64,000 nucleotides of DNA from Lumbricus terrestris (Eukaryota > Annelida > Clitellata > Crassiclitellata > Lumbricidae), in contig OX457047.1 in the NCBI GenBank assembly GCA_949752735.1, positions 10,336,372 through 10,400,371 of the forward strand. The letters run 5' to 3'. Positions 25,560 through 39,500 of this stretch are shown piece by piece. The translations under genes were made by a program, and so were the position numbers. The notes under the pieces are model-generated. The model was given only the letters and a program-made list of their open reading frames with translations, was not told the origin of the DNA and did not search any database. How positions within the stretch are numbered: the first letter of the stretch is position 1; each line of letters begins with the position of its first letter.

Positions 25560-26110
25560 ATATTATCTATATAAATAAAAATGTAAAACGTTACCGTTTG
25601 TATTGAAGGATCTCTGAAAGTTCTTGACCGATTGCTTTGAAAAGTTTTTTATACTGTGGTTATATTCATTTTTCTGTTCTAGTTCTGAGTGATATTATTT
25701 CTTTTCCTTTTCGCTCATTCCTGTTCTATTTTAGTCGCTTTCAATCTTTGTTCTGTTCTCTATTTTCGATTTTGTTCTTGGTTATATTTTTGGTTTTCGC
25801 TCTTAGTTGCATTCATTCTTAGTCGCTTCGTTTTGGATCGCTTTCGTTCTCAATTCTGTTCTTTCTTTTCGTTCTTTGTTATGATCTTTCTTTTTGTTTA
25901 CATTCCTTGTTATGCTCTTTTTTCATTTTCGCTCAGTTATATTCTTTGTACTCTTACTCGTTCTTAGTTGTTCTTTCCTAGTCGTTTTTGTTCTTAGCTA
26001 TGTTCTTTCTTTTCGTTCTTGTTCTTAGTTGTTTTTTCTTTTCGATTTTGTTCTTAGGTCTTATTTTTCGGCCGTTTTTGTTCGTTACCACTTTTGTTCT
26101 TAGTCATTTT
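25560..26110 (+). repeat. Pyrimidine-rich TTCGTTCTTAGT repeat
   Basis: Irregular repetition of TTCGTTCTT, TTAGTCGTTT and GTTCTTTC units. A 200-bp segment (about 25730-25930) is closely repeated at 26755-26950. Open frames here are Phe/Ser/Leu artefacts. Confidence 0.75.
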
Positions 26111-26234
26111 CGATCTTATTTAAATTAATTGTTTGTAGTAACAATTGTTTTTCTTACATTATTCCCTTTGTTATTTTATTTCCTTTTTATTTACTGTAAT
26201 ACTGTTTGGTTGGTGTCAGGAAGTGCATCTGGCC

Positions 26235-26592
26235 AGCAGGACTTTTTTAACATGCAGTTCTACAAAAAATGTGCAGTTGTAAATGAATTTGTGCAGTTGT
26301 AAAGGCAGTTCTGTGAAGTGAAAATCATTAGGAAAAGGTAATTGCAGCCGGTTCACCATGTACGAACGAAAGACCTGTGCAGTAAAATATAACCAGGAAG
26401 GCTGAAAAAAAAATTCTAGCGAACAACTAAAACAAAAGGAAATTTTGTCCGAAACGACCAGAAATTTTCGCCAAACAAATCCAGACTAGAACAACTTCCC
26501 GGTTGTGCAGTTCAACAAATTTCTGAAAAAATCCTGCCGTAACCCACAACCATAATCCTCCCATCACAAATTCCTGGCTACGCCACTGGTTC
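26235..26592. mobile_element. Remnant with GTGCAGTTGTA words and a hAT-type right end
   Basis: GTGCAGTTGTA recurs as at 1-210. The segment ends AATTCCTGGCTACGCCACTG, the same terminus as the MITEs at 36256 and 63810. The left end and TSD were not found. A probable larger relative of that MITE family, inserted between the two pyrimidine-rich copies. Confidence 0.5.
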
Positions 26593-26739
26593 TTGCATGA
26601 TCCATAACTATGGCAGACAACCTAACGAGTAAATCGTTTTAGCCCCCTAACCTCCCTTTGTCTATGCCACTGCCAAGAGCGATACCGGCTAAGAGCAACA
26701 TCACAATCTCTACATGGATACATGGCCAGCGAAAAGACT

Positions 26740-26950
26740 TACGTTCTTTCTTAGTCGCCTTCATTCTTTGTTCTGTTCTCTATTTTAGATTTTGTTCCTG
26801 GTTATATTTTTGGTTTTTGCTCTTAGTTGCATTCATTCTTAGTCACTGCGTTTTGTATCATTTTCGTTCTCAATTCTGTTCTTTCTTTTCGTTTTCGTTC
26901 TTAGTTATGTTCTTTTCTTTCGTTTACATTCCTTGTTATGCTTTTGTATG
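26740..26950 (+). repeat. Second copy of pyrimidine-rich repeat
   Basis: An imperfect direct repeat of 25730-25930, including TTTGTTCTGTTCTCTATTTT, TTAGTTGCATTCATTCTTAG and ACATTCCTTGTTATGCT. Confidence 0.8.
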
Positions 26951-27232
26951 ACGCACATGAATCTCATGAACCAGTTAACTCAGGGATCAAACTTGCATAT
27001 ATCTGCAGCCACTATATATGTTATACTGTGTTGAAATTTTAATTTATAGTTACCTAATGCTTTTTGATAACCTCCGGAGAAGTAAAAATACACAGGTAAC
27101 ACCATTACCTTTCCACACCACTATATAAACTCTCCGTTCAGGTAATCCTCAGGTAATTAAGTCATTTCGCCAAGAAGTGAAAACAGCAAGACATAAACAG
27201 AATAAATTTTAAGCAAAATGCTGCATCAATTA

Positions 27233-27238
27233 TTTATT
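27233..27238 (-). promoter_or_regulatory. Candidate polyadenylation signal for NUP88
   Basis: TTTATT on the plus strand is AATAAA on the minus strand, about 360 nt past the NUP88 stop. Other A/T-rich candidates are nearby, so the site used is uncertain. Confidence 0.35.
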
Positions 27239-27596
27239 ATATTACGGTATAAATGAAAATGAATGAAGTAACCAAAACAGTAATATCATGACAAATCATG
27301 TCTTTGGCTCATAAATAATTGGCTTATAAATGTCTCACAACAGCTTTCCAAGACAGTCTTTGGTTACAACTAAGTCCACATCACACGTCGTTTGGTTTCC
27401 TAAGCCCAATGAAGAACTGAACTGAAGTGGATGCACAATGTGCATCTAAGGTCCGTTTATGGAAGCAAGACAGTGGATAGACATATATGAAGAATAAAGT
27501 TCTTGCAGACAGACCTGGAAAAGTCATTGGACTTATGGATGAGGGCAAGACAGTGGATGAATGTGGGACACAGTGAATGGAAAAAGTTCCGTGAGT

Positions 27597-30500
27597 CTAG
27601 GACGCTAAGCCGACATCAATTGTCTTAACCTGGTTGACAAGCCGGGCAATTGCGTCACCTCTGCAACAGAAAACATCAAAACAACGCACGTTAAGGTAGA
27701 ACTTTGTAAGTTCATAATCACATGCACAACAAAATGATGAGCATTATTTTTGCTGATCCAAAGATGTTTATTGCTAAACATTGTGACCTGCATGAAACAA
27801 ATTAGGTCAAGTCCTGCTGAAGGTCAAAATAGTTATTCAATGCCAACTGAAAAAATAGGTTACACCACTTCATTACATGCTTTGGATTTGGCCAAAAAAT
27901 CAGACATGGTGAGGTGGGGATGTATTCTAAAACTAGTAAAGCCAAAAGGCAATGCCCCAAAGGGAAATAAAAACTGAAGGCACATGTGCTTATGAGAATA
28001 TATTTTATCAAAGAACAAATATGGAAACATCAGTTTGTTATAATGACAGCAGCAGATGCAATAATTAGATGCAAAAACCAATAATCACAGTATTACGAAA
28101 AGACCATCTGCTGCTGGCTGATCTAGTAAAACACAAGTGGTCACTTTTGTCTGTCAAGATAAAATAGTATATAGTTGCCTTAATATGATATCAGCTGCAG
28201 TATTCATAGGCAGCTCTATAATTACATGTATATTTTGGGTGCATCCTTACCTATTGACCAACTATACAGCACTTGTAATATGAAATATTTTTGTTTTTGG
28301 TATTCTCAATTCATGTTGTCTAGAGTTATATAGTTAAGAATGCATTTCACAATATAATCAATTCACTTAGGATGTTTTGAAGTGACGAATGAATAATTCA
28401 TGTCAATTGAATACAATTAACAATTTCGTAACTACCACGAAACATAATTGAATTCTATGTTATGCACTCACTCTTGTGATAGCATCAACTTGAGCCGATG
28501 AGAATCCGAGCTGCCCAGTTCGCCTGGAGTCGTCCGCAAGGAACCCCGCGATGGTGGGGTGCTGGTGAAGGAATGGCGTAAACTGCCATCCAGTTGAGAC
28601 TGCGATGAATCATCTGGGTCTTCTTCTCCACTGAAGATCCTCTTCTGGTATTCTGCTTTATCCTTCACCTGAAACAAAGAGACAGTTGCTGTGGCTTAAC
28701 AGCAAGTCTGGCCAACCATTTAATCAACTTATCATATTGATAAAAACAATGACTGACAACAATGGGGCGAAATAAAGATTAATTTAAGCATTAAACTTGA
28801 TGTTACTCGACTTCATTAAAGTTTTAATAGTAACGTCTTAAAATCTGCTTCTGGTCTTACTCTGAAGTGTGGAACAAAGTGCGCATGAGTAACTTGTCCA
28901 GGATTTTTACCAGAAGTCCCTCAGCAAGTTCAAAATTACAATTGTGCATTAAACAAAATGTGCAACCAAAAGAGACCATAAAGGCACACAAATGAGCGCC
29001 TCTGAGTAGTTTCTTGAAGGGGCGCTATATAAATGCTCTGAATGAATGAACGAATGAATGAAATAGTCAATCTTACAGATTTTACAATCTAGATGGACTT
29101 CCTCACTTGTAAAAATCCACCAGAATTAGAATTCTAGAATTTAGGTCTTAAATTGTTCAGGTGAGACTTGAAAATGCGGCAAATGCACGCGTTGCTAACC
29201 TTCTTTAGTTTTGATCTAATCAGCTCCATGCTCTCATTGACCTCGGTCAGTTCTTTCTTCCAACTGATTTCTGCTTCGGAAAGGACCGGAACAAATGATT
29301 CAAAGCCGCTCAAGAGATGACCCAATCTACAACAATCACCAAAATTCGGCTCAATTAAAATCAATATCATGACAATAATAATAATAACAAAACTGGCTGA
29401 TTAATATAAACTGATAAGCAAACAGTAAGATGACCTCGTACGCACAGTAAGAGATATGATAACAGCTGAGCTGAATTCAGACAGACTGCAAGGTATCCAT
29501 CTGTCCTACTAATCACTTTATAGTCACCCCATGGGAGTTGAAGGCTGGGTCAACCTTATGGGGTGCAGTAGGTACCGGTATAGAACTCGTGTCCTGATCT
29601 TCGTGCCAGCATATTGCCACTTACCCATCTCTCTGCCCCAACTCATTATATTTAACATCAGTTATAGGCAAAGTCAGGTCAAGTCCAATTGTTTTAGGAT
29701 GCATATGCAAGTCATCATAAGCTCCCAACCACAAACGATGCCACTCATGAGGAAGAAATTAGTCCAAAAATTTTTATGAGGTAGTCTGAGACTAAATGGT
29801 GAGGGCATTTATAGACAAATAACCCCATCTTTGGCTTGATTTGATAGCCAACAGACAGCCAAATGAGATTATAATGCGAGCAGTCGTACTCATGTGAACT
29901 GAAACTTTGGATCACAGGTGATTGACTATTAAATGTCAAACATTTAGCATCTATAGTCCATTTTAATCACGCATCAGATTAAACATTAACCAGATTTACA
30001 ATAATTCACTCAACAAATGAGTCGCATGCCAGTCATAATATGCACAGGTAAGACATTGGTGAAGCTCAATTAAACAGCAACTTCATCCACAAAGCCACAA
30101 TCTCTTTCAGCCAAACATCATACCAACACAATACTTTCTGTTGACTCCAAGAGACTACAGAAATATTTCTAATTCTAATTGATAACACTAGACTGACTAG
30201 ACTGCAACACAGATAGAGGTGAGACAGTGGATATTATCATTATTCTAACTGTTATCACTACTACATACTCCCATTAACTTACATACTGCCATTGTTAATA
30301 TGATGTGTTATTGTAACTGACCGATTGAACAGCTGTTCCTGCTGTTCAGAGGTTTCATCAAACTTCTTTGTTAGATTCCTGGCCAAATGTTCCGCACCCT
30401 GTCTCTTCTGCTGCAGCGACTGCAGTTCCCTCAGCTGTTCCTCCTTTCGATCTCTCAACAGCCGAACCCTGCAGCACAAGAAATCGCCAATCAGACAAAA

Positions 30501-33500
30501 TCTCAGAGACAGAGATCTGTCTTTGTGGAATTTAAACCCAAACCCTAGTTTCACAGTCTAGCACATTAACCAATAGACTATGGATATATACAAACGATGC
30601 CACATGATGGAGACAAGAACCTTCAAATAAAGTAATTGCTTAATTTCTTAGAGTCTGAGGGATTTTTTCTACCTTTGGCATTAAAATAATAATATTAATT
30701 AATAATAATAATAATAATAAATAATAATAAGAGCATTGGATAATATTAATAGTGATCATTTCTAGGATCATGCCATAAGGCCCATAACACATGTATGATG
30801 TGATATGTGTATTACAATGGAGCCTTAACAAAGAAAACACACTGTCAGTCAAAGATCATCTTGTGTGTGATAGCCTTTCACTTGCTGATTGGGCATTTGA
30901 ATACCATCAATCCCAGCGAGCCACTGTAAATTGGCAATGTGTTAGTGAGTCATCAACATTATTAATATCATTATTATATTCAATTATTATCATTATTATT
31001 ATTTTTACTATTACTATTATTATTATTACTGGAATCCATGTGATCAAATCTTAATATTCTATACACATTAGGTACAAATGAACACCAAAAGGAGAACCCA
31101 GTCAATTCAAAGGCAGCCTAAGGAGGATAAGGATGTTGACAAGTAAACATATTATGTCAAAAACCCCATTGTCACCCATGAATTGTTGCTAAGAGAATAA
31201 TATTACATGAATTCTATATAACAATATATGTTACAAAGAGCAAGAACTATTTACCTAATCGAACTTGATGTTCTCCTCTATAAATGTCTAAAGCGTGAGA
31301 CCTTAGAAGCTGAGGTGCATAACTATCACAGATTTCTTAGTATGTGATAAGCAACTTTGCTTGTCAACCTATTTAAATTGTCTTGCATTATAGTTGAGCA
31401 TATGTAAAGCACCTCTACTTGTTAGATTTGAAAGTTCAACTCACTAAAAGCAAGACTCTGCTGGCAATAAAACGCATATTAATATTATCCAGAAACGTTG
31501 AAAAGAATATTTGACATATGTAGAAAACAAAAACAACAGTCCCAAGAACCAGAAACAAGAAGACCACTGACTACAAAACTGAGCTGCCTAACACAGCAGT
31601 CAAAACCCGATATAACTATTACTGAGTTCCAACACTACTAGGTTGAACCGCCCCCAGTTCGCAAGGTGCTGTGAGAAGAAGCAGGTTTAGAGAAGAGCGC
31701 AAGAATAAATAGAGACTCCCAGAAAGAATTGTAGAGCGAACAGAAAGAGAAAGTGCATTACAAAAAGATGTACCAATATTGAGACAAATGATCGAGACTG
31801 AGCCATAGCAGTTCTCGGGTTAGGAACCAAGATGTCAAATCTGTTGGATGAACGAAGTGGACGGCGGAAGGAAGCTGAGTGAGGACGAAGCATATCATTA
31901 GTCAGATCTATATCATCCATCCACCTATCCATCTGAGGAATTCACATCTATAGCACCCCCGACCCAGGCACGGCTCAAGAGGAAAGTCTTGAGTAGTTCA
32001 TAACAAGTTTTAGAAAGGTCCCACAGAAGGGACTTATACATGATAATAACACATGTAATAATAGTTATGATATTAAATATTTTATTATACACTGTGATTC
32101 AATTATTCTCTAAATATTTGGAAAATTTTAGCGTGATATGATCAGGCATTGGATATATATGAAAAACAGTTTGGCTAAGATTTTTTTAATTGTTGTGCCC
32201 AGGACAGATATAAAGAATACAATACAATATATGTAACAAATTGCATCAGAGCCCATTGTCTCTAAGAATAAACTAAATTGGATACATTGACAAAGAACTG
32301 TGTTGCTACCGTCGTTGGATTTCTTCGCGTGCCTGGTCTTGCTTTGCGACGTATTGCTCACGAAAGACTTGCGTCGATCGACTCAACAACTGGAAACATT
32401 CCTGAGACGTCAAATCCGATGAGAAATTCGTTCTGCTCGCAAAAATTACAAATTTCATCTCATTAAAAATGCCCAACCAAATGCAATGAATGGATTAGTG
32501 ATGGGTCTGGAAATCACAAAGTTTCAGTCAAATCCAATTGATGTCAAATCATATCAGGTGTAAAAATATTGCATGCAAATCGAATCTCAAATCAAATCAG
32601 TGGAAACCAGTTTGATATTAGAGTGTAGTTGACAGCAGAGGTGTACAAAAAAAACCACAGTTAATCAATATATCCATGTGCTGCATTGTATTTACGACCA
32701 TACAGATAGATCCTCAGTAGCAAGCTACTTCTAGGATGTTTTATAATACTCCAACTGTCAGTATTTAACACTATGAGCACAATGGAACTGTAAGTGCAAT
32801 TTTAACTGTTTTTATATGCATGAATGGTTTACGTTTCTTCAATGGGTGTTGGAAGATTGATCCATGTATGCAAGCCAACAACCAGAAACGCCTGATCATC
32901 CGCAGGCCAAAAAGTTCAAAAATTTCATGTTGTTACCGGAAGCAGAAAGTCCCGACATGCACGAACGAAGTCCTGAGTGAGAGTGTGGAACAATGAGATC
33001 AATTTGTATACCAGAACAATGCAATCTGGCCAACTGTGGATGGGAATTCATCGGCTGGGGTTCTATGTGTATGCCAGAGGTGAGGAACTTCAACACAGGG
33101 TTACCCAGTGTTGTAATACAGGGTTTCCCATTGTAAGACAGGTTTACTCACCGTAAGACAGGGTTGGAGACAGATCGGCGTAGAATCTTCTGGATGTGCT
33201 GATCAAACGGTTCCTGGTAGACGCGCTGCATCGGTGAATTGGCTGCGGATGATGACGATGTGTCCTTGGAAAATAACTCAATCGAACCGGCTCGAAAACT
33301 GTGGCTACAGAAGAAATTGTCAACACCCGATAAATTATATTTCACCATGGTTGAATGTCAAAGATTTTAAATACGGCATTATAAATTGTAATTGATTGGA
33401 CTGAGATTGTCATGCACCTGTCTCCCTTTACATTAATACTTTATGATTTGAGAATGGAATCCAAGTGATTAACATGACAGGCCATTGTTGGAAGTTGTTT

Positions 33501-36500
33501 AAGCGGTACGAAGCCATCAATTGTCCTATTACTACTATGTCATCTGCATCATGAAACTTCAACACAAGCGCATGCTTTTGAGAAGAACTTCAAAAGACTA
33601 TGCATCAAAATGCTTCAACACAAACACACATCAAGGTGTTCTTGAAAGCAAGTTTAAACTCATACTTTAACTTATTCACGTTCAAAGTAATCTATGAAAT
33701 AGCAGCTCAGGTCCAGCATAAGGACTTATCAGATTGGATGCCGACCTATTAGTTGAAGGACAAGCACTAGGACGCGCAAGGATAACTGCAGAACCATAAT
33801 AACCGTCACATCTTAGATTGCATAATTCATCATAAATAATCTTCCACTACACAGAACAAGAGGATGTCGGAAAAGATGTGCTCTCAATAAATTGCTGTGA
33901 TGTAATTTTAATCTGACACTTACGAAGTGCCACTTCAAGAAAAATTAATTAGTGGCAATCCTGGCCAGAACCAGTGAAATTATTATCATATAATACAGAC
34001 TTTAGGACCTTGCAAAAATTGCAAAAATGCTTCAGGTGCTTACAAGCTGAATGATTCTTCAGCTCTGGTACCACACTTCAATGGGGAGTTTCTACTCAGT
34101 GGTGAAAACTGTGTTCCCCTCATCTTTACAATAATTTGCAGAATCCCCCTATTCAGACATGCGTGATGTTCTGCACTGGCTCCTACTCTAACAGCGCATC
34201 AAGTACAGGGTCACTGCGTCAGTGCAGCGCTGCCGGCTAGGCCTCGCTCCCTCTCACCTTTGAGATCTCTGTAGCCCTACTCTTAATGCCTGCCACTTCC
34301 ACTCCCTTTGTTCGGCTGAACAAAGTCCGATATCTGTCCATTTTGCATGTACCTCCTCTATGCAGAACCATGCGCTCTCAGTGGTAGGACATTGACCTCA
34401 AATGGTTTCTCCTTGACGCTCTACTCAATTTCTAGAACTCCATGAAAGGCGCCATACAAATTATTTCAATGAATGAACGAATAAAATCATTCACTTATGC
34501 AGTGGAAAATACCAGAGCATTTAAGTGAAACCAAACAGTTACTTATTAACGTGACAATAATCATAGACATGTGAACACGTCATTCGAAAAACAGAGAAGC
34601 ACAACTCACATGAGAGGCAGGACAAGACACTCGAGGGTTGATGTAAGGCAGACAAGCTTTGGATCAAGCAAGCGATCAGCCACTAAGCTCAGTCCCAATA
34701 TCGGAGACACAGGGCTGCAACAAGATAAAAAAAAACTTTGTATATTAGCAGATGTGGTGCCATAGCATGAAAACATGTATTGCATCTGGGCATTTATAAT
34801 CAATCAATCAATGTAAACTTGATAAAAGCATCCTTTCAAGAAACCTACAGTTTCTACACGTAGTATTAGATAGATTAGGTACTTCAAAGTAGAATAAGAT
34901 AGATTAGGTACTTTTCAAAGTAGGATTAGATGGATTAGGTACTTAGAAGATTAGATAGATTAGATACCTACACGCAACCCGGGTTCAAGCCTCGCTCAGG
35001 GTATTAATTTATTAAAGTTTCTGTTAGCTGCCATTGGCGCTTTGCTGTTGCGTTGTTTGACTCAGGATCTGCCGAAAATAAGATAGTCCCTCCTACTTCT
35101 GGCTTGGCAGAACCAGGAGTGATCCAGCACTTAGGCCATTAGTGTTAAGTTACCGAACCCACTGCTGTAAAGCCGACCTGCGTGTCGTGCTATAGTGGGC
35201 CTATTTCGTATAACCTGTACCTGTAATCATTTCGCGGTGTGTCAGATTGAATCATTAAAAGGAATATTATTATAAGTCAAAAAAGAGAGTTCAGGTACCT
35301 GGAAGGAAGTGGTTTTGTGCAGATGACATGCTCAACAATCGAATGTTCCTCTGTACCAGTCAGTGGAAATTCTTCATTGCTTTCTACAAGAAACATTCCA
35401 GAAATGTGGAGAAAGCTCTCAACTACAGAATTTCAACTCTGCACACATGTCACTATTGCAGCGCACATTCTTTGCACTTTCTGGCCGAATAGCAGAAAAA
35501 ATAGCCATTCGGTATTTGGCCAAAAAGTAGCAGTCAGACAAATACGAATAGTGGTCATGTGACATCTGTTTCTGCATATGCGGCTGCTATAGCGATTGGA
35601 TTGAAGTAACTCTCATTAACACACTGTGGTTGCAGCCAGGTCTTGCCTACTGCCTCGACCACGGTATCACAGTATCGATAGTCTCATTCTTTGTGTAACA
35701 ACTCAATGTTGTCGGACAACTATTCCGTACACTATCTGTATTCATATTCAGCCGAATAGTTGGTCCAAGTATTCATATTCGGGTGAATAGTGATAATCAC
35801 TTACATACGATGCAGCATTGGTATGTAGAAATATATTCGATAAACTCATATGGCATCACTACGAGAAGAACATACCACAAGTGAAGAGAAGTAATATTGC
35901 CAAAATTCTGGACAATACAATTTTTCATTTCTATCAGTTTTCATCTGTCACCAAAGAAATTCTGACCTGCATCAAAGTAATTCCTGAATTTCTGTGTCCA
36001 AGGCAACAGCACTGAATGAACGCCTGCACCATGCGAACAGTGATATCTCTCAGGACAGAGCACATCTGAAATAATACGTTACGCATAAAAATAATACATT
36101 ATGCATAAAAATAAAACATTACACACAAAAATAATTAATGCATTATGCATAAAAACAGCCGAGTATATTTAATCAATCAATCCTTTCATTGGTAAGCAAA
36201 GCAGAAGTAACATAAGTAAGCAATATTTGGTATTTTGATAAGAGGAACTGACCAGCAGTGGCGTAGGCAGGGGGGGTTTCGGGGGTCAAACCCCCCCATT
36301 GGCTCCGAAAAAAAGGTTTTTTAAAGGTTATTTTTCCATTTAAGTAAGAAAAAATAGCAAAAAACAGGGTTTCCGGCCATAAAACCCCCCCATGAAAAAT
36401 TCCTGGCTACGCCACTGCTGACCAGAGTTGTTGAAAAGCACCAAAACATAATTATCTTGTCAGATATATTTCTGTCTGCCGAGGATTCTTGATGGGTGCT

Positions 36501-39500
36501 ACATAAATTCTCGAAATGAATATTAAACCTGCAGAATATGCAAGTATGGAATAGATTTTGCATAGATTTATTGGTGGAGTTGCAAAATGTCATTGAACTC
36601 ATTTGTGTGTTGAACGACAAGAGCTGCAGTAGCACTTTGCGCAAAACCTTCAACTTCTTGATAGTGCCAACTTTCAACTGACCAAATTGGCATGTGTATA
36701 AATGTTGCAAAAAAGTAAAAATTACATCGTTGGAAGCTTGAAGAACAACCCTATTACTGAAACCAAGAATCTGTTCCTTTTACTGATACCAAACATCTGT
36801 TGGTACTCTGAGAAGGCATTAAATTATTTGTTCAAAAACTGTGATTTTTCGCACAAATCGGCAATTGAATGCTGTATGTATGTCACGGAAACTTACCTTT
36901 GTGTAGCCTGATTGGACAGAAGAAGTTATCAACTGTTGGCATGTCAGAGTCTAGAGCAAGAACAGTCAAAGACAGTTCCAATTCCACCGTTTCATACACA
37001 TACATGACTGGTTCCCGAATTGGATGACCGAAGATGCTACCTTCAGTCTCTGCATCTTCATCCTCAGCATTACCCGACTAAAAACAAAAAACAAGCACAA
37101 CAGACTTGTCAAAATATTGGTAATACATTACCCAGTCATATTCTACAATTAACAAGCCTCAAAATACTTTTTACAGATTGAAAATATCATTTTTCTAACA
37201 GAAGTTACACTCGTTTGATTTTTTCAAATGCTATCATTGAGCGAGAAAATGGAATAAAAAGTTTTAAACTATTGTGTCATCAAAATCTTCAGCAACCGTA
37301 ACTTGATTTTTCTGCAATTTTACCAGGCAAAAAAGAAATATATTCTGTATCAGAAAAGCAAACAGTATGAAAATTGGTTGACAACATGGCAAATTCACAG
37401 GCAACTGCTTAATTGAAGAATATTCTATATTTTACCCCTCTGGCCTATTTCAGATTCTGGCGCAATATCTAGGATGCGACAAGCGACGAGTTTTTAACCG
37501 AAGCATCACAAATGAAGGCAATCATGATCCTTAGAAGTATTACTGTTATTAATGTGAACAAACTTGGTCGTTTTCATCTGAGTCGAGTAGAATACAGTGA
37601 TGGAGTTTTCCTTCAGCGGTGGCCACCACGAGAACCTCAGGCTTCGTGTTTAAGGAGATGAGACTACAGGCGTCCGTTCCGTAATTATCCTCCGCTGGTG
37701 GATACATTCTCAGTGGACCACAGAGCTGCGACCTGGATGGACTGAAGCACGAAAAAATCACTGTACAACACCAAACAAGACTTTAACCCTTCCACGACAA
37801 GCATGCAGAAAAAGTGACTGGGAAATCAATGCAGCTTGTCGCTAACTGTTAAACTTTGTCACTTAGATAAAGTTGTCAAGTTAAAGAAGACAACACTTTT
37901 TTCAATACATATTATATGCATGGCATGATGGCAATGCTACTACCAATATTTCAATACTATACTCCTCTCCGGAAAAATTTCAGAACATGGCAGTGCAATC
38001 AAAATAAAGATGACAAAAATGTTTTCTCAAAACATTTCAGAGGCATGGTAATGCTACCAATACTACCAAGACTAAATGTATATTCATCTCTGATGCATTT
38101 CAGAAACATGGCACTGCCATCAAAACATGAAATCAACACTCATCTCTTGCTAAAATTTCAGAAGTTTGGCAAAGCTACAAAGATAAAGTCAACTATATAT
38201 TTCTCTCCAGAAAATATATGCGATACATCGTATACATGGTACAGAGATAAAAAAGATGCTCAATTGCTCAGCAACCCATATGCAACCTGGACATTGGAAA
38301 ATGGCGATTAACAAATGCTTAATAGTAGTTTACATACAACTGTAATGACACACAGCAATGGTACTTGAAACTATATACAGAATCAAGTCTTTACAGTGGT
38401 GGGCCTAACCGACTGGAATGGGTTCCCAAAGGAGCTACGTCTGCTTCTGCAGGGCTCTTACTGAAGCAATTTTCATTCAACTCAAAACCGTTTTTTCACC
38501 CATCGTTTTTTCCCCCATGCATTTTTGAGTACTCCGCTCAAAAAAGGTGTTATAGAAATTCTTGAACGAATGAATGAATGAAAGAATACATACACAGCAC
38601 AGTTTAGAGATGAGAGCAGACGATAGACAACACCGTTTCCAAGCAGCAGATAAATTGGCCAGAGCACTCCATCACCCGCATCATCATCTTTATCCTTCGT
38701 TGAATTCAACAAGCGCGATCGTCTCACAGCGCTCTGTTCATCCATCGCAATTGGCTTTCCAAAGTCGAACGACACGACGGTGTCGCCAAGTGCGATCATC
38801 GTGCCAAGACGAGATGGTGAGAACAGCGAGTCGCCATCTTGCGAGCGCAGTGATATTTTCGAGATACACGTCACTGGATCGTCACAGTTGTAAATTCTGT
38901 TCGGTAATGTTACACAGTAAACTTACAACTGAATTGTAATTATACGGTTACAATTACAATTACATACAGCATCTACGAAGACACTCATTAAAAGTGCAAC
39001 CAACACTGATTACAGCATTTTAAAGAACGATGAGCATGGACTTATATGCATATAAAACCAATCCCTTTCATCCTAAAATGCTGGTGATAGCCTGTCAAAT
39101 TCAATTGATCTGAAGAGAGAAATAAGTATGTATTTTCTTTGCTACTCCACATGCAAATGCACAATGGGACACAGATTCATCATTATAATACATTGAAACA
39201 ATAATTACTGGTGAAAATTAAATCACAAGTTGAATGAAATTACTCAAATTATATAAGCATCCAACAAGTCATCTATGCAGCATTCTGGTGATAAATCCTA
39301 TTCCAATCAACGAATCAAAGTTTTGTAACTCTAGATTAAGTGAGCGAGGTCTAAGGTGCAAAATAATGTAGCTTAACATTTCTTCAACTATTTTCATTGT
39401 AGTAAGCATTTCCAGTGGATGACTCTTTCAGAATGATGTGGACAGACCAAGCTGCGACCACATGATCATCAGGAAGGGCAAGAAGGTGTCTGTGAGCCAC

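Noticed and set aside
25637..25967. Hydrophobic Phe/Ser-rich open frames that look like membrane proteins
   Set aside because: They come from the TTCGTTCTT repeat; composition explains the hydrophobicity.
27750..28081. Plus- and minus-strand open frames in the last NUP88 intron
   Set aside because: No homology; they overlap intronic sequence between exons 15 and 14.
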